From: Azospirillum lipoferum
Lineage (GTDB): Bacteria > Pseudomonadota > Alphaproteobacteria > Azospirillales > Azospirillaceae
Length of the DNA stretch: 64,000 nt
Reading direction: 5' to 3'
Assembly: GCF_024170005.1 (NCBI RefSeq)
Contig: NZ_JALJXJ010000012.1
Span: 162,506 to 226,505, forward strand
Shown here: positions 50,110 to 58,750 of the stretch, one piece after another
Position numbering within the stretch: position 1 is the stretch's first letter
Layout: every line of letters starts with the position of its first letter
Program-made: the position numbers and the translations under genes
Notes under the pieces: model-generated
What the model was told of the DNA's origin: nothing
Database searches by the model: none
What the model saw: only the letters and a program-made list of their open reading frames with translations

Positions 50110-50919
50110 ATGGAACCCCGCTCTCGCTCGGGCGCAGCATTGCGCCTGCTCAATTCCGACTGGGTCCGCCCCATCCTGCTGATGGTCATCCTGCTGGTTC
50201 TGTGGGATCTGTCGGTCCGGGTGTTCGGCGTGCCGGCCTATCTCGTGCCGAAGCCCGGCGACGTCGTGCTGGCGATGATCGACGAATGGCCGCGCCTGCT
50301 GGCTGAATCCGTCCCGACCTTCACGGCCACGCTCGGCGGCTTCGCGCTGTCGGTGCTGTTCGGCATTCCCATCGCGATGCTGATCGCCGGATCGCGCGTG
50401 GTCGAAGCCTATGTCTACCCGCTGCTGGTCTTCTCGCAGTCGATCCCCAAGGTCGCCATCGCGCCGCTGTTCGTGGTGTGGTTCGGCTTCGGCCTGATGC
50501 CGAAGGTGATCGCCGCCTTCCTGCTCGGCTTCTTCCCGGTCGTCGTCTCGGCGGTGCAGGGCTTCAAGTCGGTGGATGGCGAGATGATGGATCTGGCCCG
50601 CTCGATGAAGGCGTCGCGCCTGCAGACCTTCCAGATGGTCAGCCTGCCGCATGCGCTGCCGGCGATCTTCGCCGGGCTGAAGGTCTCCATCACGCTGGCG
50701 GTGGTGGGGGCGGTGGTCGGCGAATTCGTCGGCTCCAACTCCGGCATCGGCTTCGTCCTGCAACGCTCCATCGGCAATTTCGAACTGCCCTTGATGTTCG
50801 CGGCGCTGACCGTGCTGGCGCTGATGGGCGTCGTGCTGTTCTGGGTGATCGACGTGGTCGAGCGCTTCGCCATTCCCTGGCACGCCAGCCAGCGCAACAA
50901 GTTCGGACCGGCTGCCTAA
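50110..50919 (+). CDS. ABC transporter permease (SsuC/TauC type)
   Basis: The 269-residue inner-membrane protein has about six membrane segments (first: PILLMVILLVLWDLSVRVF) and the EAA-type loop MDLARSMKASRLQTFQMVSL near residue 160, typical of the taurine/nitrate/sulfonate/pyrimidine importer family. It has a GGAGGAGACGC ribosome site before the ATG. The binding protein and ATPase genes follow. It is the first gene of a plus-strand string that continues into the enolase-type genes. Confidence 0.92.
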   Translation: MEPRSRSGAALRLLNSDWVRPILLMVILLVLWDLSVRVFGVPAYLVPKPGDVVLAMIDEWPRLLAESVPTFTATLGGFALSVLFGIPIAMLIAGSRVVEAYVYPLLVFSQSIPKVAIAPLFVVWFGFGLMPKVIAAFLLGFFPVVVSAVQGFKSVDGEMMDLARSMKASRLQTFQMVSLPHALPAIFAGLKVSITLAVVGAVVGEFVGSNSGIGFVLQRSIGNFELPLMFAALTVLALMGVVLFWVIDVVERFAIPWHASQRNKFGPAA

Positions 50920-51014
50920 CCGCGCTTTCAAAACACAATTCACCGACAAGAACCCCGACGCCGCACAACGCAGGCCGACGGGGCGATCCACCACCCATGG
51001 GAGGACTCAAGGTC

Positions 51015-52046
51015 GTGATAAAGAAAGCCATCGTCGCGGCGCTCTGCGCCTTTGCCGCCTCCACCGCCATCTCCACCTTGCCGGCGCAGGCCGCCGACAA
51101 GGTGACGCTGATGCTGAACTGGTACGTCTATGGCGAGCACGCGCCCTTCTATTACGGCAAGGACAAGGGGCTCTACGAGGCCGAGGGCATCGACCTGGAA
51201 ATCCAGGAGGGCCGCGGCTCGGCGGTGACGACGCAGCTCGTCGCCAGCAAGGGCGTCACCTTCGGCTATGTCGACGTGCCGACCATGATCAAGGCGGCGA
51301 TGAAGGGCGCGCCGGTGACCTCGCCGGGCGTGCTGCTGCAGACCAGCCCGATGTCGGCGATGGGCTTCACCGAGAAGAACATCCGCAAGCCGGAGGACAT
51401 CAGGAACCGCATCGTCGCCATGACGCCGGGCGACAGCATGTCCCAGATCTGGCCGCTGTTCCTGAAGAAGACCGGCCTGAAGGAGCGTGACTTCGAAGTG
51501 GTGTCGGGCGACGCCCAGACCAAGCTGAACGCCGTCATCAACGGACAGGCCGATCTGCTGCTGGGCTATGTCATGGACCAGAGCATGAAGATCAAGGATG
51601 CCACCGGCAAGTCGGTGACGCCGATCCGCTTCGCCGATTACGGCGTCAACATGGTCTCCTCCGGCATCATCGCCAACACCGACACGCTGAAGAGCAACCC
51701 GGACCTCGTCCGCCGCTTCATGGCCGCCACCACCAAGGCGGTGGAGGAAGCCGAGAAGGCGCCGAAGGAGGCCGCGGCGGCGATCCTGAAAGCCAACCCG
51801 AAGGGCGGCAAGCCCGACACGCTCCAGGAAGGCTTCGAGCTGACCATCCCGCTCTACCGCACCAAGGAGACGGAGAAGCTGCGGCCCTTCCAGGTCACCG
51901 ACGCCAACATGAAGGAGACGGTGGATCTGCTGGTCGAATATGGCGGGCTCGACGCCTCGGCCAAGGAGAACCCGAAGCGCTTCTACAGCCGCGACTTCCT
52001 GCCGCCCGACCCGGCCGCCGCCGCGGTGAACGCCGCGGCGAAGTAA
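51015..52046 (+). CDS. ABC transporter substrate-binding protein (NMT1/THI5-like)
   Basis: The 343-residue periplasmic protein is read from a GTG at 51015, ten bases after GGAGG; an ATG at 50997 is in frame but lies at the ribosome site. The signal peptide is MIKKAIVAALCAFAASTAIS with cleavage after LPAQA. The mature part, LMLNWYVYGEHAPFYYGKDK and LYEAEGIDLEIQEGRGSAVT, is the NMT1/THI5 fold used for riboflavin-, thiamin-precursor- or sulfonate-type ligands. The ligand is not predictable, but the catabolic genes downstream suggest a sugar or cyclic polyol derivative. Confidence 0.9.
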   Translation: MIKKAIVAALCAFAASTAISTLPAQAADKVTLMLNWYVYGEHAPFYYGKDKGLYEAEGIDLEIQEGRGSAVTTQLVASKGVTFGYVDVPTMIKAAMKGAPVTSPGVLLQTSPMSAMGFTEKNIRKPEDIRNRIVAMTPGDSMSQIWPLFLKKTGLKERDFEVVSGDAQTKLNAVINGQADLLLGYVMDQSMKIKDATGKSVTPIRFADYGVNMVSSGIIANTDTLKSNPDLVRRFMAATTKAVEEAEKAPKEAAAAILKANPKGGKPDTLQEGFELTIPLYRTKETEKLRPFQVTDANMKETVDLLVEYGGLDASAKENPKRFYSRDFLPPDPAAAAVNAAAK

Positions 52047-52082
52047 ACCACCTTGGACCCCGCACGGAGCGACGAGGAGAGC

Positions 52083-52907
52083 ATGGCACAGCCTCAGTTG
52101 AAACTGGTGGGCGAGGCGGAAACGCAACGCCTGTCCGGCGAGCCGCTGATCCGCATCGACGGCGTGACCAAGACCTACCGCACCCGCGACGGCGAGGTGC
52201 CGTCGCTCCGCCCCATCAGCTTCGACGTGCGGCCGAGCGAGTTCCTGGTGGTGGTCGGCCCGTCGGGCTGCGGCAAGTCCACCCTGCTGAAGATGCTGGC
52301 CGGCCTGCTGCCGGTCAGCAGCGGGACCATCAAAATCGAAGGCGACACGGTCACCGAGCCGCACGACGACACCGGCATCGTTTTCCAGAGCCCGACCTTG
52401 CTGGCCTGGCGGTCGGTCCTGCGCAACATCATGCTGCCGGTGGAAATCCGCCGCCTGCCGCGGGAGCGCTATCTGGAACGCGCCCACAAGCTGGTCGAGA
52501 TGACCGGGCTGAAGGGGTTCGAGCACAAATATCCCTGGCAGCTGTCGGGCGGCATGCAGCAGCGCGCCGCCCTGTGCCGGGCGCTGGTGCACGACCCGAA
52601 GATCCTGCTGATGGACGAGCCGTTCGGCGCGCTCGACGCCATGACGCGGGAGCGGATGAATGTCGAGCTGCAACGCATCCAGCACGAGACCGGCAAGACG
52701 GTGATCCTGATCACCCATTCGATCCCCGAGGCGGTGTTCCTGGCCGACCGGGTGATGGTGATGTCGGAACGGCCCGGCACCATCGCCGCCACCTACGAGG
52801 TCCCGCTGCCGCGCCCGCGGACGCTGGACGTCATGGGCGACCCGGTCTTCATCCAGCTGACCCAGACCATCCGCAAGCATTTCGCGGCGCAGGGGCATCT
52901 GGACTGA
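52083..52907 (+). CDS. ABC transporter ATP-binding protein (SsuB/TauB type)
   Basis: The 274-residue ATPase has Walker A GPSGCGKST, Q-loop FQSPTLLAW, signature LSGGMQQRAALCRAL, Walker B ILLMDEPFGALD and H-loop LITHSIPEA. It starts at the ATG at 52083 (GAGGAG site); in-frame codons from 52053 add unconserved residues. It energises the permease encoded at 50110. About 435 bases of repeat-rich spacer separate it from the enolase-type gene. Confidence 0.94.
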   Translation: MAQPQLKLVGEAETQRLSGEPLIRIDGVTKTYRTRDGEVPSLRPISFDVRPSEFLVVVGPSGCGKSTLLKMLAGLLPVSSGTIKIEGDTVTEPHDDTGIVFQSPTLLAWRSVLRNIMLPVEIRRLPRERYLERAHKLVEMTGLKGFEHKYPWQLSGGMQQRAALCRALVHDPKILLMDEPFGALDAMTRERMNVELQRIQHETGKTVILITHSIPEAVFLADRVMVMSERPGTIAATYEVPLPRPRTLDVMGDPVFIQLTQTIRKHFAAQGHLD

Positions 52908-53342
52908 GTTTCCATGAGCTTCCCCGGTCCATCCCTTCTTCGCCCTGCGGGGAAGGGAGCGGCCCTGTGCGCCCGCACACGGGGCCGACGGGAACGAGAC
53001 GCCATCACACGAAAGACCATCCCATGTCCGCCCCAGGGCAACGAAGCCAAGTTAAGAAGGGCCCCTATAAGCCCTCTCCCCCCTGCTCTCGCGCAAACTT
53101 CGTTTGCGCTGACGCGACAGGCGGACCAAAGGTCCGCCGAAAGCGGGGAGAGGGTTGGGTGAGGGGGCAGCGCGGGCAGAACGCCTGCGCCAGGGGATTG
53201 CCAAGGGGCAGTATGCCCCTTGGCGGCGCGCTTTGCGCGCCGGCCCCCTCACCCTCCCCACGCCTCCGGCGTGGGTCCCCTCCCTCTCCCCGGGGGGGAG
53301 AGGGCCTACGCCGCGTACCGTTAACCTGAGTTCGGAGCCCTG
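52908..53342. repeat. Repeat-rich spacer with inverted copy of the palindromic element
   Basis: No gene is recognised. An 83-base element at 53072-53154 is the reverse-oriented counterpart of the one at 46981-47070 (internal palindromes GCGCAAAC...GTTTGCGC and GGCGGACC...GGTCCGCC). Further right are CCCACGCC-TCC-GGCGTGGG (53257-53275) and CCCTCTCCCC-GGGGGGAGAGGG-type hairpin (53282-53304). GGAG precedes the next start at 53343. Confidence 0.75.
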
Positions 53343-54692
53343 ATGTCCGCCCCCCGTCTCCGCATCCGCGCCATCGAGCTGTACGAGCGGCCCGTCCGCT
53401 TCGTGAAGCCGTTCCGCTTCGGCGCGGTGACGGTGGAAGCCGCTCCGCAATCCTTCGTCCGCGCCCTGGTCGCGGTGGAGGGACGGGGCGAGGCCTGGGG
53501 GGCGACGGCCGAGATGATGATGCCGAAATGGTTCGACAAGCGTCCGGACCGCAGCCCGGCCGACACGGTTGACGGGCTGCGCCGCTCGCTGGTCGAGGCG
53601 CGCGACGCCTACCTGTCCGACGACCGTCTCGACACCGCGTTTGGGCATCATGCCGCCTTCAGCCCGACGCTGGAGCCGAAGCTGGCCGCCGCCTTCGGGC
53701 CGGCACAGATCGACAAGGCGGTGCTCGACGGGCTGTTGCGGGTGCTGGGACTGAATGCGTTCGACGGGCTGGGCGGCAATGTCGCCGGGCTGGATGCGCG
53801 GCTGGCGCCCGACCTCGCCGGCTTCGATCTGGACGGTTTCCTGCGCGGTCTCTCGCCACTTGGCGAGGTGGAGCTGCGGCACACCGTCGGGCTGCTGGAC
53901 AAACCCGAAGACCTGCGCGCGCTGCTGGAGCAAGCACTGCTGCGCTGGTTCAAGATCAAGCTGGGCGGTGACGTTTCCGCCGATGTCGAGCGGCTGGCGG
54001 AACTGGCCAGCGTGCTGGAAACGGCTGCCCCCGGCTACCGCGCGACGCTGGACGGCAACGAGCAGTATCGCGACGCCGCCCATGTCGCGGAACTGCTCGA
54101 CCGGATCGACGCCTCCCCCGCCCTGGCCGGTTTCCGCCGGGCGCTCGCTTATCTGGAACAGCCGATCGCGCGGGAGGCGGCGCTCGCCCGTCCGCTGGGC
54201 GCGGTGGCGGAGCGGGTGCCGGTGATCATCGACGAGTCCGACGACGGCTACGACGCCTTCCCGCGCGCCCGCGTCCTGGGCTATCGCGGCGTGTCGTCGA
54301 AATCCTGCAAGGGCCTCTACAAGGCGATGCTCAACCGCGCCCGCTGCGCGGCGTGGGGGCCGCCGCACTTCATCTCCGCCGAGGATCTGACCTGTCAGGC
54401 CGGGCTGTCGGTGCAGCAGGACACCGCCCTGGTCGCTTTCCTCGGCATCCCGCATGCCGAGCGCAACGGGCACCAGTATGGCGAGGGCTTCGGCAGCGCC
54501 GCCGAGGCCGACGCTTTCGTCGATGCCCATCCCGGTTTCTATGAACGCCATGCCGGCGGAGCGGTCAGGCTCGCCACCGGCAGCGGCCGGCTGCCGACGG
54601 CGCCGCTGTCCGGTCCCGGTTTCGCCCATATCGCCGAGCCCGACTGGGCCGGCCTTTCCCCCCTTTCAAACCCGACATCAGCGCTTTCCTGA
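53343..54692 (+). CDS. Enolase-superfamily enzyme (mandelate racemase/MLE type)
   Basis: This 449-residue protein has the capping domain followed by the TIM barrel of the enolase superfamily. A KxK catalytic motif is in FKIKLGGD (Lys204/Lys206), the metal ligands in DGNEQY (Asp237), LEQPI and IIDESDDGY, and the second-base region is SSKSCKGLYKAML. It should abstract a proton alpha to a carboxylate (dehydration, racemisation or cycloisomerisation). With Gfo/Idh/MocA and DUF993 neighbours, a sugar-acid dehydratase is plausible, but the substrate is unknown. The capping domain is unusually large for the family. Confidence 0.86.
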   Translation: MSAPRLRIRAIELYERPVRFVKPFRFGAVTVEAAPQSFVRALVAVEGRGEAWGATAEMMMPKWFDKRPDRSPADTVDGLRRSLVEARDAYLSDDRLDTAFGHHAAFSPTLEPKLAAAFGPAQIDKAVLDGLLRVLGLNAFDGLGGNVAGLDARLAPDLAGFDLDGFLRGLSPLGEVELRHTVGLLDKPEDLRALLEQALLRWFKIKLGGDVSADVERLAELASVLETAAPGYRATLDGNEQYRDAAHVAELLDRIDASPALAGFRRALAYLEQPIAREAALARPLGAVAERVPVIIDESDDGYDAFPRARVLGYRGVSSKSCKGLYKAMLNRARCAAWGPPHFISAEDLTCQAGLSVQQDTALVAFLGIPHAERNGHQYGEGFGSAAEADAFVDAHPGFYERHAGGAVRLATGSGRLPTAPLSGPGFAHIAEPDWAGLSPLSNPTSALS

Positions 54693-54704
54693 AGGAGTTC
54701 CCCC

Positions 54705-55856
54705 ATGAGCACCAAGCGCCTTGGCCTCATCATGCACGGCGTCACCGGGCGGATGGGCATGAACCAGCACCTGATCCGCTCGATCCTGGCGATCCGCGCC
54801 CAGGGCGGCGTCACCCTGTCCGACGGCTCGCGCGTCATGCCCGATCCGATCCTGGTCGGCCGCAATGCCGAGAAGATGCAGGAGCTGGCCCGCCGCCACG
54901 GCATCGAGCGCTGGAGCGACAATCTCGACGCCGCGCTGGAGAACCGCGACGACGTGATCTTCTTCGACGCCGGCACCACCCAGATGCGCCCGACGCTGCT
55001 GGAAAAGGCGATCCGCGCCGGCAAGCATGTCTATTGCGAGAAGCCGATCGCCACCAATCTGGACGAGGCGCTGCGCGTCGTCCGGCTGGCGGAGGAGGCC
55101 GGGGTGAAGAACGGCACGGTGCAGGACAAGCTGTTCCTGCCGGGGCTGGAGAAGCTGCGCATGCTGCGCGACAGCGGTTTCTTCGGGCGCATGCTGTCGG
55201 TGCGCGGCGAGTTCGGCTATTGGGTGTTCGAGGGCGACTGGCAGCCGGCGCAGCGCCCGTCCTGGAACTACCGCGAAGAGGATGGCGGCGGCATCATCCT
55301 CGACATGATCTGCCACTGGCGCTACGTGCTCGACAACCTGTTCGGTCAGGTGAAGAGCATCTCCTGCCTGGGCGCCACCCACATTCCGGAACGCTGGGAC
55401 GAGAAGGGCAAGCCCTACAAGGCGACCGCCGACGACGCCGCCTATGCGATGTTCGAGCTTGAGGGCGGGGTGATCGCCACCATCAACTCCTCCTGGTGCA
55501 CGCGGGTCTACCGCGACGATCTGGTCACCTTCCAGGTCGACGGCACCAACGGCTCGGCGGTGGCCGGCCTGACCGATTGCGTGATCCAGCCGCGCCAGGG
55601 CACGCCGCGCCCGGTGTGGAACCCCGACCAGAAGCAGACCATCGACTTCTACGACACCTGGCAGCCGGTGCCGGACAATGCCGTGTTCGACAACGGCTTC
55701 AAGGTGCAGTGGGAGTCCTTCATCCGCCATGTGGTGGAGGATGCGCCCTACAAGCACGGTCTGATCGAGGGCGCCAAGGGCGTCCAGCTGGTGGAATGCG
55801 CGCTGCAGAGCTGGCGCGAGCGCCGCTGGGTCGACGTGCCGGCCATCGCGGGGTGA
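54705..55856 (+). CDS. Gfo/Idh/MocA-family oxidoreductase
   Basis: The 383-residue protein has the Rossmann domain (HGVTGRMGMNQHLIRSIL), the family motif YCEKPIATNLDEAL with the EKP lysine (about residues 110-123) and the C-terminal beta-sheet domain (EDGGGIILDMICHWRYVLD). Family members oxidise or reduce sugars and cyclitols with NAD(P). GAAGGAG precedes the ATG, and it lies 12 bases after the enolase-type gene, so it belongs to the same operon. The substrate is not assignable. Confidence 0.91.
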   Translation: MSTKRLGLIMHGVTGRMGMNQHLIRSILAIRAQGGVTLSDGSRVMPDPILVGRNAEKMQELARRHGIERWSDNLDAALENRDDVIFFDAGTTQMRPTLLEKAIRAGKHVYCEKPIATNLDEALRVVRLAEEAGVKNGTVQDKLFLPGLEKLRMLRDSGFFGRMLSVRGEFGYWVFEGDWQPAQRPSWNYREEDGGGIILDMICHWRYVLDNLFGQVKSISCLGATHIPERWDEKGKPYKATADDAAYAMFELEGGVIATINSSWCTRVYRDDLVTFQVDGTNGSAVAGLTDCVIQPRQGTPRPVWNPDQKQTIDFYDTWQPVPDNAVFDNGFKVQWESFIRHVVEDAPYKHGLIEGAKGVQLVECALQSWRERRWVDVPAIAG

Positions 55857-55930
55857 GGCGTCGAGCGGGAGGGGTGCGGATCGCCCCCTCCCCAACCCTC
55901 TCCCCTGACCTTTCCCAGGAACACCATCCC

Positions 55931-57091
55931 ATGCCGACCATTCGCCTCCCCCGCGCCGACCGCAGCATCGAAAGCTACACGCTGGCCCCGCCGCGCGGCT
56001 TCCCCGCCCATACCGAGCGGCCGTTGACCCGCATCGCCTTCGCCGCCGCCCATATGGTCGCCGACCCGCTGGCCGAGGGGGATCCGTGGCTGGCCCCGGC
56101 CATCGACTGGGACCGGACCATCGCCTTCCGCGAGCATCTGTGGGACCTCGGCCTCGGCGTCGCCGAAGCGATGGACACGGCGCAGCGCGGCATGGGGCTG
56201 GACTGGCCGACCTCGCTGGAGCTGATCCGGCGCTCGCAGTCGGCGGCCAAGGCGCGCGGCGGGGTGATCGCCTGCGGCGCCGGCACCGACCATCTGCCGC
56301 CGGAGAACGCCCGCAGCGTCGACGACGTCATCCGCGCCTACGAGGAGCAGATCGAGGCCATCGAGGCGCTCGACGGCCGCATCATCCTGATGGCGTCGCG
56401 CGCGCTGGCCCGCGTCGCCAGGGGGCCGGAGGACTACGTCCGCGTCTATGGCCGCATCCTGTCGCAGGTGAAGCAGCCGGTGATCCTGCACTGGCTGGGC
56501 GACATGTTCGATCCGGCGCTGGCCGGCTATTGGGGCACCGGCGATGTGGACGCGGCGATGGACACCGCGCTGTCGATCATCGGCGACTTCGCGCCCAAGG
56601 TGGACGGCATCAAAATCTCGCTGCTCGACAAGGACAAGGAGATCGTCATGCGCCGGCGCCTACCGGGCGGGGTCCGCATGTATACCGGTGACGACTTCAA
56701 TTACGCGGAACTGATCGCCGGAGACGGGCAGCATCATTCCGACGCGCTGCTCGGCATCTTCGACGCCATCGCGCCGGCCGCAGCATCGGCGCTGGCCCAT
56801 CTGGCCGATGGCGACGAGGCGGGGTTCCACGACATCCTGGCGCCGACCGTCCCGCTGTCGCGCCACATCTTCAAGGCGCCAACCCGCTTCTACAAGACCG
56901 GTGTCGTCTTCATGGCCTATCTGAACGGCCATCAGGACCATTTCACCATGGTCGGCGGGCAGGAGAGCACGCGCTCCACCCTGCATCTGGCCGAGTTGTT
57001 CCGGCTGGCCGACAAGGCGGGGTTGCTGTCCGACCCGGACCGGGCGGCGCAGCGGATGGCGGCGGTCCTGGCGGTGCGGGGGATTTCGTGA
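55931..57091 (+). CDS. DUF993 family protein (aldolase/DapA-like fold)
   Basis: The 386-residue protein matches the DUF993 family, related to dihydrodipicolinate-synthase-type TIM barrels, with WDRTIAFREHLWDLGLGVAE, AARGGVIACGAGTDHL-like (seen as KARGGVIACGAGTDHLPPEN) and DGIKISLLDKDKEI near the barrel ends; that last lysine could be a Schiff-base residue. A retro-aldol or lyase step is a guess. The ATG at 55931 has AGGAAC upstream. The next gene starts on the last base of its stop. Confidence 0.82.
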   Translation: MPTIRLPRADRSIESYTLAPPRGFPAHTERPLTRIAFAAAHMVADPLAEGDPWLAPAIDWDRTIAFREHLWDLGLGVAEAMDTAQRGMGLDWPTSLELIRRSQSAAKARGGVIACGAGTDHLPPENARSVDDVIRAYEEQIEAIEALDGRIILMASRALARVARGPEDYVRVYGRILSQVKQPVILHWLGDMFDPALAGYWGTGDVDAAMDTALSIIGDFAPKVDGIKISLLDKDKEIVMRRRLPGGVRMYTGDDFNYAELIAGDGQHHSDALLGIFDAIAPAAASALAHLADGDEAGFHDILAPTVPLSRHIFKAPTRFYKTGVVFMAYLNGHQDHFTMVGGQESTRSTLHLAELFRLADKAGLLSDPDRAAQRMAAVLAVRGIS

Positions 57092-57957
57092 TGCGGGATT
57101 TCTCACGCGATCACCGCTGGCTGTCGATCAACACCGCCACCGTGCGCAAGCAGGGCGATCTGGTCGAGATCCTCGATGCTTGCGCCCGCCGCGGCATCCG
57201 CGCCGTAGCGCCCTGGCGCGATCAGGTGGCGGCGGTGGGGTTGGACGCCGCGGTGCGGGCGGTGCGCAGCGGCGAACTGGCGCTGTCCGGCTATTGCCGC
57301 GGCGGCATGTTCCCGGCCGATCCGTCCAAGGCGGCGGAGGTGCGCGACGACAACCGCCGCGCGGTGGACGAGGCGGCGGCGCTGGGTGCCGCCTGCCTGG
57401 TGCTGGTGGTCGGCGGGCTGCCGCAATATTCCCGCCCCGGATCGCCGGCCAGCAAGGACATCGCACTCGCCCGCTCGCAGGTGGAGGACGGCATCGCCGA
57501 GCTGCTGGACTATGCCCGCAAGGCGGGGATGCCGCTGGCGATCGAGCCGCTGCACCCGATGTATGCCGCCGACCGCGCCTGTGTGAACACGATGGCCCAA
57601 GCGCTCGACCTCTGCGACCGGCTGGATCCGGAGCGGACCGGATCGCTGGGGGTGGCGGTCGACGTCTACCATGTCTGGTGGGATCCGGATCTGGAGGCGC
57701 AGATCCGCCGCGCCGGCAAGGAGAGGCTGCTGGCCTTCCATGTCTGCGACTGGCTGGTGCCGACCACCGACCTGCTGCTGGACCGCGGCATGATGGGCGA
57801 CGGCGTCATCGACATCCCGCGCATCCGCGGCTGGGTCGAGGACTGCGGCTTCGCCGGCTTTTCGGAGGTGGAGATCTTCTCGCAAGGCAACTGGTGGGAG
57901 AAGCCAATGGGCGAGGTGCTGGACACCTGCATCGAGCGGCACCGCAGCGTGGTTTGA
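57091..57957 (+). CDS. Sugar phosphate isomerase/epimerase-type TIM barrel
   Basis: This 288-residue protein has the AP-endonuclease-2-like TIM barrel used by xylose isomerase-like, IolE- and IolI-type enzymes. Metal ligands are suggested by Glu in MPLAIEPLHPMY, Asp/His in VAVDVYHVWWDP, His in LLAFHVCDWL and Glu in GFSEVEIFSQG. Its ATG shares the final A of the preceding TGA, so the two genes are translationally coupled (a GTG at 57088 is also in frame). It probably isomerises, epimerises or dehydrates an intermediate of the pathway shared with the enolase and Gfo/Idh genes. Confidence 0.87.
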   Translation: MRDFSRDHRWLSINTATVRKQGDLVEILDACARRGIRAVAPWRDQVAAVGLDAAVRAVRSGELALSGYCRGGMFPADPSKAAEVRDDNRRAVDEAAALGAACLVLVVGGLPQYSRPGSPASKDIALARSQVEDGIAELLDYARKAGMPLAIEPLHPMYAADRACVNTMAQALDLCDRLDPERTGSLGVAVDVYHVWWDPDLEAQIRRAGKERLLAFHVCDWLVPTTDLLLDRGMMGDGVIDIPRIRGWVEDCGFAGFSEVEIFSQGNWWEKPMGEVLDTCIERHRSVV

Positions 57958-58031
57958 AATTGGTGGCCGGGGCTTCTACGATGGGGGAGAACCACCCCCC
58001 TCCCCCCGGACCCCAGGAGCCGGCTTCCCGC

Positions 58032-58715
58032 ATGGACAGCCTGACCGACACACCCGACCCGGTGCCGCCCGCCCCCGCAATCCCTGCGGCGCCGGTCAAG
58101 GTGACCCGCGACCCGGAGGGGACACGCGCCCGCATCATGGCCGCCGCGACGGAGGAGTTCGCGCGCTACGGCCTGGGCGGCGCCCGCGTCGATCGCATCG
58201 CCGAGCAGGCCGGCACCAACAAGCGCATGCTCTATTACCATGTCGGCAACAAGGAGGAGCTGTATCTGGCGGTCCTTGAGGACGCCTATGCCCACATCCG
58301 CGCCACCGAACGCACCCTGAACCTGGACAAGCTGGCCCCACCCGACGCCATCGCCCGGCTGATCGGCTTCACCTGGCAGTATTTCATCGACCATCCCGAA
58401 TTCATGGCCCTGCTGAACATCGAGAACCTGCACCGGGCGGAGTTGCTGAAGACCTCGTCGCAGGTGCAGTCGATGCACTCCCCCTTCGTGCAGATGATCG
58501 CCGACGTGCTGGCGCGCGGGGTGAAACAGGGGGTGTTCCGCGCCGGGGTCGATCCGGTGCAGCTCTACATCTCGATCGCCGGGCTGTCCTACTTCTACCT
58601 GTCCAACGTCCACACCCTGTCGGTGATCTTCGGACGCGACCTGCTGGCCGAACCGGCCAAGGAGGAACGGCTGGCCCATATGGTGGAGCTGGTGCTCCAG
58701 TCCTTGCTGCCGTAA
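58032..58715 (+). CDS. TetR-family transcriptional regulator
   Basis: The 227-residue regulator has the TetR helix-turn-helix at residues 35-80 (ARIMAAATEEFARYGLGGAR then VDRIAEQAGTNKRMLYYHVG) after a Pro/Ala-rich N-terminal tail, and an all-helical C-terminal ligand domain (VQLYISIAGLSYFYLSNVHT). It follows the TIM-barrel gene by 74 bases in the same direction, so it most likely regulates the upstream importer/enolase operon. The start at 58032 gives the complete domain; a longer version is possible from about 57980. Confidence 0.86.
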   Translation: MDSLTDTPDPVPPAPAIPAAPVKVTRDPEGTRARIMAAATEEFARYGLGGARVDRIAEQAGTNKRMLYYHVGNKEELYLAVLEDAYAHIRATERTLNLDKLAPPDAIARLIGFTWQYFIDHPEFMALLNIENLHRAELLKTSSQVQSMHSPFVQMIADVLARGVKQGVFRAGVDPVQLYISIAGLSYFYLSNVHTLSVIFGRDLLAEPAKEERLAHMVELVLQSLLP

Positions 58716-58727
58716 GAGCCGGCGGAA

Positions 58728-58748
58728 GGTGGTCAGAATCTGACCACC
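58728..58748. terminator. Palindrome between convergent genes
   Basis: GGTGGTCAGA-A-TCTGACCACC is a perfect 10-base inverted repeat with a one-base centre, lying between the TetR-type stop (58715) and the stop of the efflux gene (58751). It can fold as a terminator hairpin for both directions but has no T-run. It could also be an operator. Confidence 0.45.
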
Positions 58749-58750
58749 CC

